Below, one piece after another: positions 1-11,900 of a stretch of 64,000 nucleotides of DNA. The stretch's first letter is position 1. Each line of letters starts with the position of its first letter. A program made the translations under genes and the position numbers. The notes under the pieces were generated by a model. The model worked only from the letters and a program-made list of their open reading frames with translations. It did not search any database and was not told the DNA's origin. The stretch is from Atopsyche davidsoni (taxonomy: Eukaryota > Arthropoda > Insecta > Trichoptera > Hydrobiosidae), in contig JAILWY010000012.1 of the NCBI GenBank assembly GCA_022113835.1, positions 16,182,001 to 16,246,000 on the forward strand, in the 5' to 3' direction.

Positions 1-284
1 TGTTAAAATTCCTTCAGGGACATGTATAATTTGTTATATAATATTTACACTTTTTGGCTACTGTCTACTTGCACAAATATTGTTACAATATTTAAGTCGA
101 TCTAATGTCTATAATGGAGTGAAAGAAAACCTGGAATCCAAGAATTAAGTACACTCAATAGGCGTGCCTTAGCAACATCCTTCCACAATCGTGCAGGTCG
201 TGGTTTGGTGGTGCGCTTAGTAAAATATCTAGATATCAACAAACTATCTTCAAAGTTATTCATGTGCTACTTTTCTCTCAACAG

Positions 285-3200
285 CAAAGTATTCCACGTT
301 CGATCGGTAACACAAGGCGATGTGATCCGCGCAGATGCCAAGGACATACCTCGCATCTTTCAACTACTGTATGGAGGAGAGGGCGAGGCCCGCCGGCCTG
401 GAGAAGGGGGCGAGGCGGGTGGCCCGGGAGCTGACTCTGCCAGCCTATCAGGTGTGCCTGAGCCGGATGAGCGCCCCGGCACCGTGACCCGCAAGGGACA
501 CGACTTCCTGCCCATTACCTATCACATGCCCACCACTTGTGAGGTGTGCCCCAAGCCGCTGTGGCACATGTTCCGCCCGCCTTCAGCTCTGGAGTGCAAG
601 CGTAAGTACTTTTTATATTACTAAAATTTCTATGTTATCATACACATTCCTATTTTATGTTTTGTTTTGATGGATCAAACTGTTTTGTCAGTAAAATGTT
701 AATTTGTATAATATCTTTACTTTGAGCAGAAATAACCTTACTGGTTTTACTAATTTCACTTTAAACCTTTCTCTATAAAACAGTTAAACCTTCGTTTTAC
801 AAAAGTTTGTTTAATTTTACATATTTTCTGATGAATCAAATGATAATTGTGATCCTGACAAAAATCAAGATCGTTCAAATGAAATTTGTCTCATTGTGGA
901 ATTCAATATTACATCAATATTTCAAATATATGTATCTCTCACAAAATCTCTTATGGGCGAGACATATTCAACTGCAAATAAACCTTTTTTCAATAGTTTA
1001 AAAATTATGAGTTGCCTTCTCAAACAAATCATTTTCTGTGATTTCTCTATAAGCATAGCATATGCTGGAAATGTAGTAAACCAGACAGCTGTACTCGCCT
1101 CTTATTAAAACCACTTGCTCTCTTGCCTGCCTCCTGCTCGTGATCCTAAGCTCACACTAAAACGAGTAGTTTGACTTCTCGTTCAGATTGTGTGAGTTTC
1201 AATATCTCCCTGACAAAATGACAATTTGAAATGTATTCATTTTAAAATGCTAAAATGAGATGTAGACGCAAAGAATTTTGATATTCGAAAATGCAGAGCT
1301 TATTATTTCAAGTACTATTTTTTGTGTGCAACAATAAATTACATGTATCGATTAGTCGCTGATGAACTTCTTCTGATTCTTCCTTTTATAGCGTATGGCA
1401 TAGAAACAAATCAGCAATGTCTTCAGTTAGGTACGTGATTGGATGTGGTTTTGAAGTACATTTTTAAATACTTAACATTCAGAGCACTGAGGATATCGCT
1501 GTAAACCAATGTTCATATCAGATACATGTAGCATAGTGACTCGAACAAGCCAGGCACTTTGGCCCACTTGACCATCATTCACCTGTCACTTGTATATTTG
1601 TCTTTAGTCAATATCTGTACCTATATGTATATTTGTTATAATACACGCTATAAAAGCACTTTTGTGTTACGATTGTGTTGGCACAGTGGATTCATTTGAT
1701 GTCTCGGAGAGTAAGTTTTTGAGGCTATTTGAGAATTATATATGCATATAAATTGTGCAAGTACTTTCTTTTTTTTTCTTTTTTTAATTTATAAGTATAT
1801 ATAAAAACCAAACAGTATACAAGATTGCAAAGATTTATCACTTGAAACAGTGACCTTTTTCTCCAAGTTCGAGCAAAGTATTATTTGTTACAAAATGCGT
1901 ATGACTTCATCTTCATTTATAGTTGTATACTAAATTAATGTCAGTTATGAAGTTGAGTTAAAATCAAATTGAGTAATGAATTTTACTAGTTCTTTCTGCC
2001 AATTTATTATTGTAAATTTTATTTAATGTGATTGTGTCTTATTGACCCGGGGTAGGGAAAATATATTTCTTAATCCTCTCCTTGTAAAGATGTCCCCCGA
2101 CTCTCCGGTAGCCCTTTTGTACTTTATCTTCCCGGATAAAGTTCTGGCGAGACCTTCAATTTTCAAATTTTTTTTAATACCATACACTATTTTATTTTTA
2201 AGTTTTTCTGCTATTCTCAAATACAGTAAAATTCTCTAAATATACTAACTTGGCACTGTTTAAGATTATATAAGTGCTGTTTATGTCACCCTACCTACAT
2301 TTGTTTCCTATTTAAATCACTCGATCGCCTATTCTCTTCACATATAGTCATAATCTTAATATATAAACTTAGCGCAGTAAAATAATGTACATTTGATTAA
2401 AAGTATTCTCATTTGGCAGTTTTCAACAGCAATTGCAGTTGAAATCTCCATTTTATTTAAAGGCTTAAGAGAATCAGCATGATAGCAAACAGAGTATGGT
2501 CTATTCCATGTTTATTTAAATATGAAATAATAAATATCTTCTATAAATCTGAATGGAATAATGAAGCTATGGCAAACATGATTAACCAGTCTTCATAAAA
2601 ATGTTCCAGGGTGTCACATTAAGGTGCACTCAGAGCACCTGACAGGTGGCAAGGGGGCTCGAGCAGAAGAAGCCATCGCGCCGTGCAAGTTGCACTACGA
2701 CCCCACGTATGCTCGCGAACTGCTGGTCCTCGCAGCCAACCCCGACGAGCAGCGCCACTGGGTAGCTCGCCTCACACGCAAGGTGCAAAAGTTTGGCTAC
2801 AAGGCGCACGCCGCTCATGATAATGCACGTGTCTCCCCCAGGTAAGTGTCTGGTCTCCCACCTAATTTACCCTGTTCTGTCACTATACTGTCAGGCTTAC
2901 TGGTGTTTTTCAAACTGCTTTCGATTGAGACTTAGCCTAGCCTGATGATAATGAGTTTGATCACCGATATAGCAGCGTTGGGTGGACTTTTCGTTCAGAA
3001 AAGATATCCTTGTAGATTTTGGTGAACATTGAAATAACAGTAAAAAAAATTTAAATGTCACAAGCTTGTGATGATTTAATTACAAATATTTATTTTATAC
3101 AGTATTGCTGACGATTTGATAGCTCGGTATCTTACTAGGAATTCAATGATTTGACTTTGCAAACATCTCACAGGGAGCAGTTTGAAAAACACTCATTAAT

Positions 3201-3969
3201 TGTTTTATATATGTCGGCTTCTGTTGTTTAGAGTACTTGTATTTGTGAATGTCTTGTTGTTGTCCGTATACTTCTTCAGATTAACATTCCATGACAATGG
3301 CATGTGAAAACTACAAAACTCTGAATGAACAACAATACAATCTAAAAATATATCCACTGAAGACTTCAAACTTAAATTGATTTTGTTTTACAAATTAAAA
3401 TATTTAACATTAATAGCTCAATAATAAGATTAATCAAGCACTAATTTTGGTTATTTTTTTTAACTTTTTCAATTTACAATAAAAGATTGTATTTTTGGTG
3501 GCGTGTAATATATAATATATCTTCTGGCTATTAGGCAGATTTTATTTGACTTACACTGATCGAGAGAATAGTCGATCATAGTTGTCTTACCAAAAAACGA
3601 TACAAATAAGTGTAACTCTAGTTGAGAAGTGCCTGATAAGTAATAAATTTTGGCCAGCAAAATTTAATTCGTTTAATCAATTTATTATTCATTTAATTTA
3701 TTCAATTTTATGCTACTAATAGCATAAAATAATTTTACAGTGTACTCTTGTCTACAAATAATATTTTCATTAATTTACACGCCACCTACAGTAATTTTAT
3801 ATGTTGATCAAAATATAAGATTAGAAAAATTCCCATGTGACACAATTCCAAATTGATGCAAATGTACCATTTCACCAGAGAGTCGACTAGATCTTCGCTA
3901 AAGGCTTACATGAGCATTACGCAGCGCGCGGCCACACTTCCAGCTAACGCCTCGCTCGCTAACAAATGA
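285..3969 (+). CDS. Rok: Rho-associated protein kinase (ROCK/Rok), last three coding exons, 5'-partial
   Basis: ROCK is a serine/threonine kinase acting downstream of Rho GTPase; it phosphorylates myosin regulatory light chain phosphatase and related targets to control actomyosin contraction. Coding exons read here are 285-601, 2610-2841 and 3879-3969, with stop TGA at 3967-3969. Phases join cleanly (c|gg gives R, ag|a gives R). The first exon encodes the end of the split PH domain (SKVFHVRSVTQGDVIRAD, IPRIFQLLY), then a Gly/Glu-rich linker and the start of the atypical C1 domain (KGHDFLPITYH, CEVC, LWHMF). The second exon carries RCHIKVH and the return to PH-like sequence (APCKLHYD, LLVLAANPDEQRHWV). 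The third exon encodes the conserved tail with RESTRSSLKAY and ATLPANASLANK. The order C1-inside-PH is typical of ROCK. Kinase and coiled-coil exons are off the left edge. Family identity is very secure; the last exon is supported by phase and by tail similarity. Confidence 0.93.
602..2609 (+). other. Rok intron splitting the C1 domain
   Basis: This is a 2.0 kb AT-rich intron with donor gtaagt and acceptor ttccag. It separates the two halves of the C1 zinc-binding domain. Short open frames on both strands (for example around 2023-2239) show no family resemblance. I see no gene or clear repeat inside it. Confidence 0.8.
3497..3786. repeat. MITE-like element with 12-bp terminal inverted repeats
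   Basis: The motif ggtggcgtgtaa at 3497-3508 is matched by its exact reverse complement at 3775-3786, enclosing about 290 bp of AT-rich, non-coding DNA within the last Rok intron (2842-3878). A shorter element with the same core GTGGCGTGCA occurs at 5344-5435, and a lone GTGGCGTGTC core is at about 9738. Shared ends at separate places suggest one non-autonomous DNA transposon family. No clear target-site duplication could be read, so the exact ends are provisional. Confidence 0.45.
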
Positions 3970-5343
3970 CAATGGCGACAACACTCCCGCATCCACCCGC
4001 GCCAATAGGAACCCGCTTGACTAGTATTTATTGTATTCAACTCTCGACTGAAAATAACTAAGGGTAAAACAACCGGGCGAGCCGCGCGCCCGCTGATGTC
4101 CATCTAGATCAGAATTAGTCACTCGCGAGGAGATGAGTGACATCGTGGCAATCGGCCCGAGGAACGTGTGACGTATTTGTCAGCTACTTTTTCCTTGTTT
4201 GATGTCAGTGCTACGCTCTCCGCGGACCGTAACACTCCTCGTTCCTGCTTTCAACGAAATCTGCTCATTATTGATATGTGCACTTTATTAAAAAAATGAT
4301 TTTGTATTTATTTATTTTAAAACTATTTTAATTTTAAGTTGTGAATAGATGTGCTTATCATGAAATAATTCTTTTTTGCTGTTTATATGCATTATAACTA
4401 CTGGCAGTCATTGAAATACTATGTACGCGAAGAAAGTCTTTCCAGTCAGTGACAAAATATACTTTGGTTTGATTGAAAAGGGTGAGGTATCGAGGATTTC
4501 CCAATGCGGAGCCAGGCAGACCAAAATATTATCAATTCAACTGAAACGAGTTGAGTCAGGCTTGTCCCACTTCCTCTCGGCGCCCGCCAGCTCTCTCCTT
4601 GGCGGATCCTCGATTTTTTGATATTTTATGTATTGTAGATTATGCTTAATATAATATGTCCGGGTGTGAGACAACTCGAAACGTAATTTCCTTGGCTCTG
4701 TTTGTCCACAGTGTATGTTGGGATGTTAATGTTTAGTCTCCGTGTCTAGGTTGACTTTAAATTTCATTAATATGTAATGGTGGAGGACATTCATGTTTTG
4801 CGTGTCACGCTAACTTACTACACGACGTGTTTGAGATTTTGTATTATTTTGCAAGATAAATAATAGAAAATATCCTAGGCGTCTCTCGAGGTGAGGGAGA
4901 TGCTGTCTTTCTGTGGCTTATGTTTAAATAATGAGCAATACAATAATATGTGTAGACGACTGCAATAAAAATTGACATTTGTATTATCAGTAAATGTGTG
5001 AAGACAAATCGGCTTACTCAATAGTGATAAAATGACAAAATTAATTGTAGTACTGCAAATTAGCATGGTAGACGGTATTATAATTTCGTATATAGAGTTA
5101 TATTTCTTATAGAATTATCATCAGTTAAAACTACATTATGGATTGTATAAAATTTAAACAGTATTATCTTTCTAAATTTCATAATAAATATTAGGATTTT
5201 ATAAGTTTTTTGAAAATTTTTAAAAATAACAGTTATTGTAGAAATTATCTTTTTTTTCAAAATATACGAATTTGAATTTAATTAATTAAGTATAAACTTA
5301 TCACATCTACCTCAAATTTTCATTTTGAGAATTTGTTTATAGC

Positions 5344-5435
5344 GGTGGCGTGCAGTGAATGAAATTTTGGCTAATAATTTGCTTCTGTTATCAAGATAAA
5401 ATCTTATTATCAGCCAGTAATTCTTGCACGCCACT
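5344..5435. repeat. Short MITE-like inverted-repeat element
   Basis: gtggcgtgca at 5345-5354 has its exact reverse complement at 5425-5434, giving a small element of about 92 bp. The core motif matches the ends of the larger element at 3497-3786, which argues for a common family of non-autonomous DNA transposons. Interior sequence is AT-rich and non-coding. Confidence 0.4.
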
Positions 5436-7955
5436 AGATTTATAGTCATTTTTTATGAATTTCACACACCTATCCAAGTTTCGACCAATATGAAATTGAT
5501 GGAAACAAATATATACATTTAAATATTTTGATTAGTGATTATAATGCAATTTTTAAAAGGATTATAAAATGTGAATAGGCTACGATAATACTTAATTTAC
5601 AATTATTACGGTATTTAGAGACTCATACACTATTGTCATTTTCACCTTATCCATTAAGCTTTAATAATTAAATCAATTTACAGCTTTTTATCTAATATAA
5701 TCTAAAATATAGTTAACAATATTAAAAAAATAGTGAATTTTAAAATGTACCTAACCTTTTTCTAAACATAGTATTTTGTATCACGGTAGTTTTTTTTTTC
5801 TTTTCTAAAATCGCTTTTACACCCTCTAACAGTTTTCTAACTACAAACGACGGAGGATACGGCCTGGACTCGAGGGTCCGTGGGCTACCGCCGGTAGTCT
5901 GATGTGTTCATTGTTTAACCGTTTATTTTCGATGTTGTATACGGGATGTAGAAATAACGAGTTAAAGTTAACCTACAATAGAGGCTGCAGGAGTACCTGA
6001 AATAATCAATCGTAATTTATTCAAATGTGACAATTTTAATGCTTTAAAACTAACAAAAAATACCTATTTCTCATAATCGCTTTGTATATCATAAGTGAAA
6101 ATAATTAATTCCTCGCAATAAATACCATGGCCTTCAATAGATAGACTTCACATAAAACGTGACACTCAATCTTTCAATAATGATTGGTAAATTTTAGTAT
6201 AAGCATTTGTGAATGTTTGGTAGTGTTGTAGGTACTCGGTCTTCTATTCTGCATTGTTGTAAATCAGGGTAATTTTTTAATTAAGCAAACTAATCTACAA
6301 GTAATATTGAAAGTGTGTTTTATCTAGGTACGTGCAATGATTTCTAAAACATAGTGATTGAAAATTGCAGAGTTCACTATGCAAATATGGGGACATATCA
6401 ACGGATGAATGTGTCAAAGAACAAAAGTTCTCCCGCTGAGCAAGTCACATTTCACTCTCACAGCCAATGTTCTCTCTTTGTAAAATGCTTTTGTAATTCA
6501 CTATTTATTTGACCAGTTTTTGACTTTGTATAGCTGAAGTAAACTCATTCTAAAAGATATTGCTCACTATGTACGATATTGTATGAAATTATTTAATAAG
6601 GAACCTGTGCATTTTTAAACTATCGATATATTTATATTGAAAATGTAACCTTTGTGATTTTTTTTTATTAACTCCATCGAAATTGTTAATTTTATTTGAT
6701 TTCAAGTTAACTCGTTTGACTAGTATTTGAATTGTTAAATGACTCTTCCATTTTGAGTTCTTCGTATCCAAGAATGAAATTGTCAGCTTCGATCTCTTTA
6801 TAGAAGAAAATACAGGAAAGGCTTACATATTAGCTGGTGTCATTTTAGGATTTTGTTTTATGGTAGAATAATGCATAATTTGTAAATTGTTACGAGGCGG
6901 GGGCCCGCCGCCAGGCAGCTGTAGCTATAGAGTGCGAGCACGGCGCTTGCTGATGACCGGTTACTTTTGTATACGCAGACTGGTGCTACCGGAGTCGTGG
7001 CACCTCGGCTAGAAGCGCCCGGTGTTCTCATCGGAAAGCTTGTACAGATTCCGTCATTTCTGTTTTCTCCTTACATTCCTTCTGTTACTCAGATTAGAAT
7101 TTGTGTCGTTCCTTCTGTATATTTTTGTTCAATTTGAAATGCTACATTATTTTATATATTTTTTTTATAACTCTATGATTAAGTGTTTTTAAATATTATT
7201 ACCAAAAATAGTTCTAAACGGAGTCAACTGATATAACATTGAACGCATTTTATGTCGCCATTTTGATTGTGATGAAGATCATCTTCATGTTTATACTTAT
7301 GCTTTGACTACATTGGAGCTTCTTAATACAGTAATTTGTGATTAGTTAGCGGAATGATTCAGATATGCTTTTCGTTTGTAAAATATAAGTAAGATATATT
7401 GACTACTGAGAGGGGGCGCGTCCAGCACTCGCCTGTCGGGTTGCGGAGGAGATAGTGCCTTGTAGCGCAGCGCCGGAACGGCGACTGGCGAGGGAGGTCA
7501 GACGGGCGAGCTCGCTCTCCTTCCCGGGTACTTCGCAGCTGTAGTACTTACGGGGGCGACTCCTGACATATCTGAACGAACCCTTGGATTATTTCTGTTA
7601 TTGCCCTTAATAATTGTTAGTAACAGAAACACTAGTTACGTTTTGAAAAATAAAAAATATTTTATTGAATTTTACAAAACCTTTGTATATTGTAAAGATT
7701 TTTAATAATAATTAAATGTATTTGGATTTAAGTAAGCATGTAAACATTAAAAATAAATAACATGTTTAAAAATAATTGTTTTGTTTTTTAATTTACTAAT
7801 GGTGTGGACATTTTACGGGAAACGATTGTTCCCTTATCCTAATCTAGAAGAATGTGCTTCTTGTCTAATGAAAATCCTTAACTATTGAAAAAAATTGGTT
7901 ACAAAAAAATTGTGTTGGATTATAAGATCAAAAATAACACTGCCATATAAAATGC

Positions 7956-8130
7956 CCCATTTCTGAAAGGCTGCTCAGTTAAAATGACAGCTTTCAAACT
8001 GTGCTGCAAAAATAAGTCACTCAGATAACATCATTATGTAATCAGCAAAATAGTTATTTTAGCGGTCTGCATGATATATGTGACAGCTCATAGATTTTTG
8101 CTAACATTGACTAGCCTTTCAGAAATCAGG
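7956..8130. repeat. MITE-like element with about 17-bp terminal inverted repeats
   Basis: The left end reads CCCATTTCTGAAAGGCT and the right end is its near-exact reverse complement (one extra base: CCTGATTTCTGAAAGGCT). The interior of about 140 bp is non-coding. Length and structure fit a miniature inverted-repeat transposable element; the family is not recognised. Confidence 0.45.
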
Positions 8131-8914
8131 GTAAGTGTATAGTCACCATAAAATAAATAAACGGTATAATAAGTCAGTAAATGTATTGTGCTCTGTTACC
8201 GCTGCATCAGAATAATCCAGCAGCTTTTTTGAAATCTTTTTGTTTCCACATAGGCAGCTTTTTGAATTGGTTGTATGTTGTACCAAATGTTGACACAAAG
8301 TCATCGTGTGTCAAATATAACTGAAAAACAAAAATACCGGTTATTTACGACCTTAGGCGAGACTTGTAAACTTTGCATATTCAAGAAACAATTTTACAAG
8401 GCACTGAAAATACTAATGTGCGTTTTAAGTACAGCTGTCTTATGCAGAGTTTTTTTCTAAAGCAGATCTAACTAAATCATGATTTACCATAACCTGCTTT
8501 TTATTTGTGGTTTTTTACAGTTTTATAGATATTTAGACCCTAATTTGTATTATGGGCACGTGCACGTGTAGACCTGCACTGATCAATAAATGAACATGAA
8601 AGGAGTTTTACAGAATATCACTATTACAAAAAGCTTTTAAAAATATTACAATCATATTCAGAACCAAAAATAGATAGTCAAATATTTTTATAACAAATAA
8701 ACATGGAAACATTAATATTATAAAAGTTTTGTAAAATGATGTTCACTTTAACGATATTTCAGAAAAATCCAATATTTTTGGAATCCAGTACAATTCCTAT
8801 TTAACTGATTTGATAGTATATGATGTGTCTACAAGTTTCACTATATTATAATATTATGCTTTGTAAGTATCTAGAAATAAATGAAATATAATATGCACCT
8901 CTTTCAGTAGTGGA

Positions 8915-11900
8915 TCAATGCAGGGAGGGAGTTTGTCGAGGGGTCCCCGCAGCACGGAAAGGGGGGTACTTGTCGTACTGGTCGAACAAGGAGCTTTCAG
9001 TGTTGCCGTTTGTGTAACCGTTGCTGTCGTTGCCCACCTTGCCTTCGATTTCTTTTCTCACTTTGTCATATGATTTGTGTCCCTGGAATAAAAAAATTGT
9101 TTGAAATCAGACATTAAATTTTATGGAGAAAACAAAGATGTGCTTGATGTTCAAATGGTGCCTAGCTATTGCCGATAATCTCGGATGGTGAAATGTACGG
9201 TAGCGTTCACTGACACTCTAACATAGGCATATTATGTTCAGACTTGAACTCGATTATGGATATGATAAATTCACATAAAATAGGTTTGTAATAATCAACT
9301 TACGTTCCATAGAGAGCTGTCCCAGTTTGGAAAGAAGCCAGTGAATGTTGGAGGCTCGTTCCCTTGAGTGACTACCATAATTGGGATGCCATCGTCGCGA
9401 CCAGATGGGTCTGAAATAAATATAGAGAGAATTACAGATAACTAAAGTTTATTCATTTTATTTAAAAACTAAATCGATCTATATTAAATTGGATTAATGT
9501 TAATCAGGATGCGTATTTATTTACCCATGCAGGTATTAGTATGTTTATGTGATTAAGCATATTTTTTCACACATTGAAAACGATTAAAGAAAACTCTCAG
9601 AAAATATCATCGTGACTTGTGAGGGATCCCTCACAAGTCACGATGATATTTTCTGAGAGTTTTCTTTAATCGTTTTCAATGTGTGAAAAAATATGCTTAA
9701 TCACATAAATCGATCTATTCAAATGGACAGTCATCAGTGGCGTGTCGTTATACCAGCAGCAGGGAAAGCTCATTTGCATTTTGAAAAAGAAAGTGTGAAA
9801 GAAGACTAACAAGATAGAATGCTGGTATGGAATATAATTTATACAAAAATTGTTAGAACTTTATCAACTTGTGACTGAAAGCCTGAAATCTAAAATCAAG
9901 AAAATAGAAATAGTGTAAGCTTGGTTGGAATTACCGGATTTTAAGTACTTGATGGCAAGACTTATGGCGTTGTCCCTCCCGACGGGGCAACTGTATGCTC
10001 CAGTCCACACATATATACAACAGTGAGCGTCTAGAATCGTGATGTACTCGGGTGACAGGTCTGTTTGGCTAAACGAGACTATTTCTTCAACTAAAATCAC
10101 ATAAAGGTAAATGTATTGTTTTCTAAATTATTGAATTTTTTTTTTCAATTGAAAATTAATTACTCCTTAAAATATCTTATTTATTTATAAAGGCTTATAC
10201 ATTTGCGGGTTATTGTATAATTTGTGAGTTCATCTGATAAAATATATGGAACTTGGGAGTTCACTCCAAAATAGCATTCTTTTGGCTAAGAGTATGTTAG
10301 TTCCCTAGTCATATACCAACTCATTTAAACTTATTGATCAATTTTTTTTCTATTAATGATATAAGAGAGAAATATTCAAACTGGATGGCTCCGAATCAAA
10401 TTAAGGTAAAATTTAGTAGTGGCATCAGAATTTAAATAGATGAAAATAACTCACAATAGCCAGGTAAGCCAATAGAAACGTAGAAGAGTCTAGGAGGCAG
10501 CGTGTCTACGGGGTCTTTGGGTGGGTTGGTGGTCAGCAATGCCCTCTTGTTTCCCAAAGCATCCCAGAAGTCTGCTTTCTCCTTCCCTGAAATTAATAGT
10601 ACTAATGATTACTGGGCATGTTCTACAGCTTCTACTGACTTCATAAATTATTAGGTTTTTTGGAAACAAAAATAATGGGTCTAAGAACTTGTCTAATTAA
10701 GGTTATTTAAATAATAATTAAAATTTAAAGCCTCAAAGTGTCACCTTATTTTCTTTGTTAATCAAATAAAAATAGTTAAATATGCAAATCAATATACCAC
10801 TAGTAATATGTTTGTAATATCCTCAGCCTCAGGTTATCAAAAGCACACTGGAAGTGAAAGGCTCAAGAAAGTTGGAATCTAGGTTCTCAAAATGGGTGTT
10901 TCTTATTTCTTCTCTGGTGACATGGTGTTCTTATATCTAAGCTAATACCTCTCATGCTTGAGAATAATAAAAATGTTACTCTGAAACCTTTCACTGGTCG
11001 CTGGCTATCAACACAGGAGTTGTTAGGACATTGCATGCTTCATAGTCGCTTAGTATCCGTTACTAAGTGTTATCTCAGTGAGTTACCTTGCATGAGCAGG
11101 GAATGTTCAGTAGAGGCCATGTGCTTGGCCACCTCGCGCTCGTCCCCAGTGGCGCTGGTTGCGCACCACACCCAGCAGCGTGCACCGGCTCGCAGCACGT
11201 AGCACGCACCACCCCCGCTCCCAGCCGCGCTCGTCCCCACCACCTCCTCGCCACGCGCCTGGCGAGCGTACTTTCCCGAGACACGCACCAGGTAGTGCGA
11301 TGGGGAGCGTAGGATTATACCGCTGGCTGTAATCAAAAATTTCCAACATCAAACACATGCAGATCTTGAAACTAAAAATACTTTATTTCATTTGTGTTTG
11401 TTGAATATTTAAAAGATCTCACAATTTACAATGATTTAAGTTTGTTTTAATTGTTTGTTTAAACATGGTAATGAAAAACTTTATGAACATAGATGAAGCT
11501 AATATTAATTATTAATATATGCACTGTCAATACAGTAAATTCTATGAAAGGTAAAACGTAAATGAAACGTAAGTAGTTTGAAATAAAACCTGTATATGAA
11601 AGTACCTCTCAGTAATGTGACAATACAATAGAGGAAAGTTATTGTTATTTTAGAATGAGAGTACTTACAATCACAGTCTGTAGCCTTTCCAACAAACGTT
11701 ATCATCCTGCCTCGAAATATTTGAAGGAAATGAGCAGGCTCTTTACCTTGAGTAACTTTAACCTGCAAACGTAAACAAGTAAAAAATATAATATTTTATT
11801 TCAATTTAAGACATTTTCACTTTACAAACTAAAATAAGCTGTCCATGGTGGTATTGAAAACACCTGTGTCTTCACAGAGGTTCCTCGACAACTAGTTTCC

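Larger units (their letters stand above)
3970..8914 (+). other. Rok 3' UTR and/or intergenic DNA between convergent genes
   Basis: No coding exon could be supported between the Rok stop codon and the end of the villin-like gene. The stretch is AT-rich but interrupted by GC-rich patches at about 3900-4260, 4560-4610, 5845-5900, 6894-7030 and 7410-7560. A clear AATAAA lies at 7649-7654, followed by an A/T-rich stretch, so a very long Rok 3' UTR ending near 7.7 kb is possible; earlier AATAAA-like sites exist, for example near 4857. For the opposite-strand gene a TTTATT (AATAAA on the minus strand) lies at 8500-8505. Transcript ends cannot be decided from sequence alone. Confidence 0.5.

Noticed and set aside
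5835..5905. Possible Rok exon at the GC-rich patch (SFLTTNDGG...)
   Set aside because: The peptide does not resemble the ROCK tail; the 3879-3969 exon does.
8901..9060. Plus-strand exon after CTTTCAG at 8908 as the end of Rok
   Set aside because: It is phase-compatible, but the same bases are the last exon of the minus-strand villin-like gene with clear homology, and a much better Rok terminal exon with the conserved tail lies at 3879-3969.
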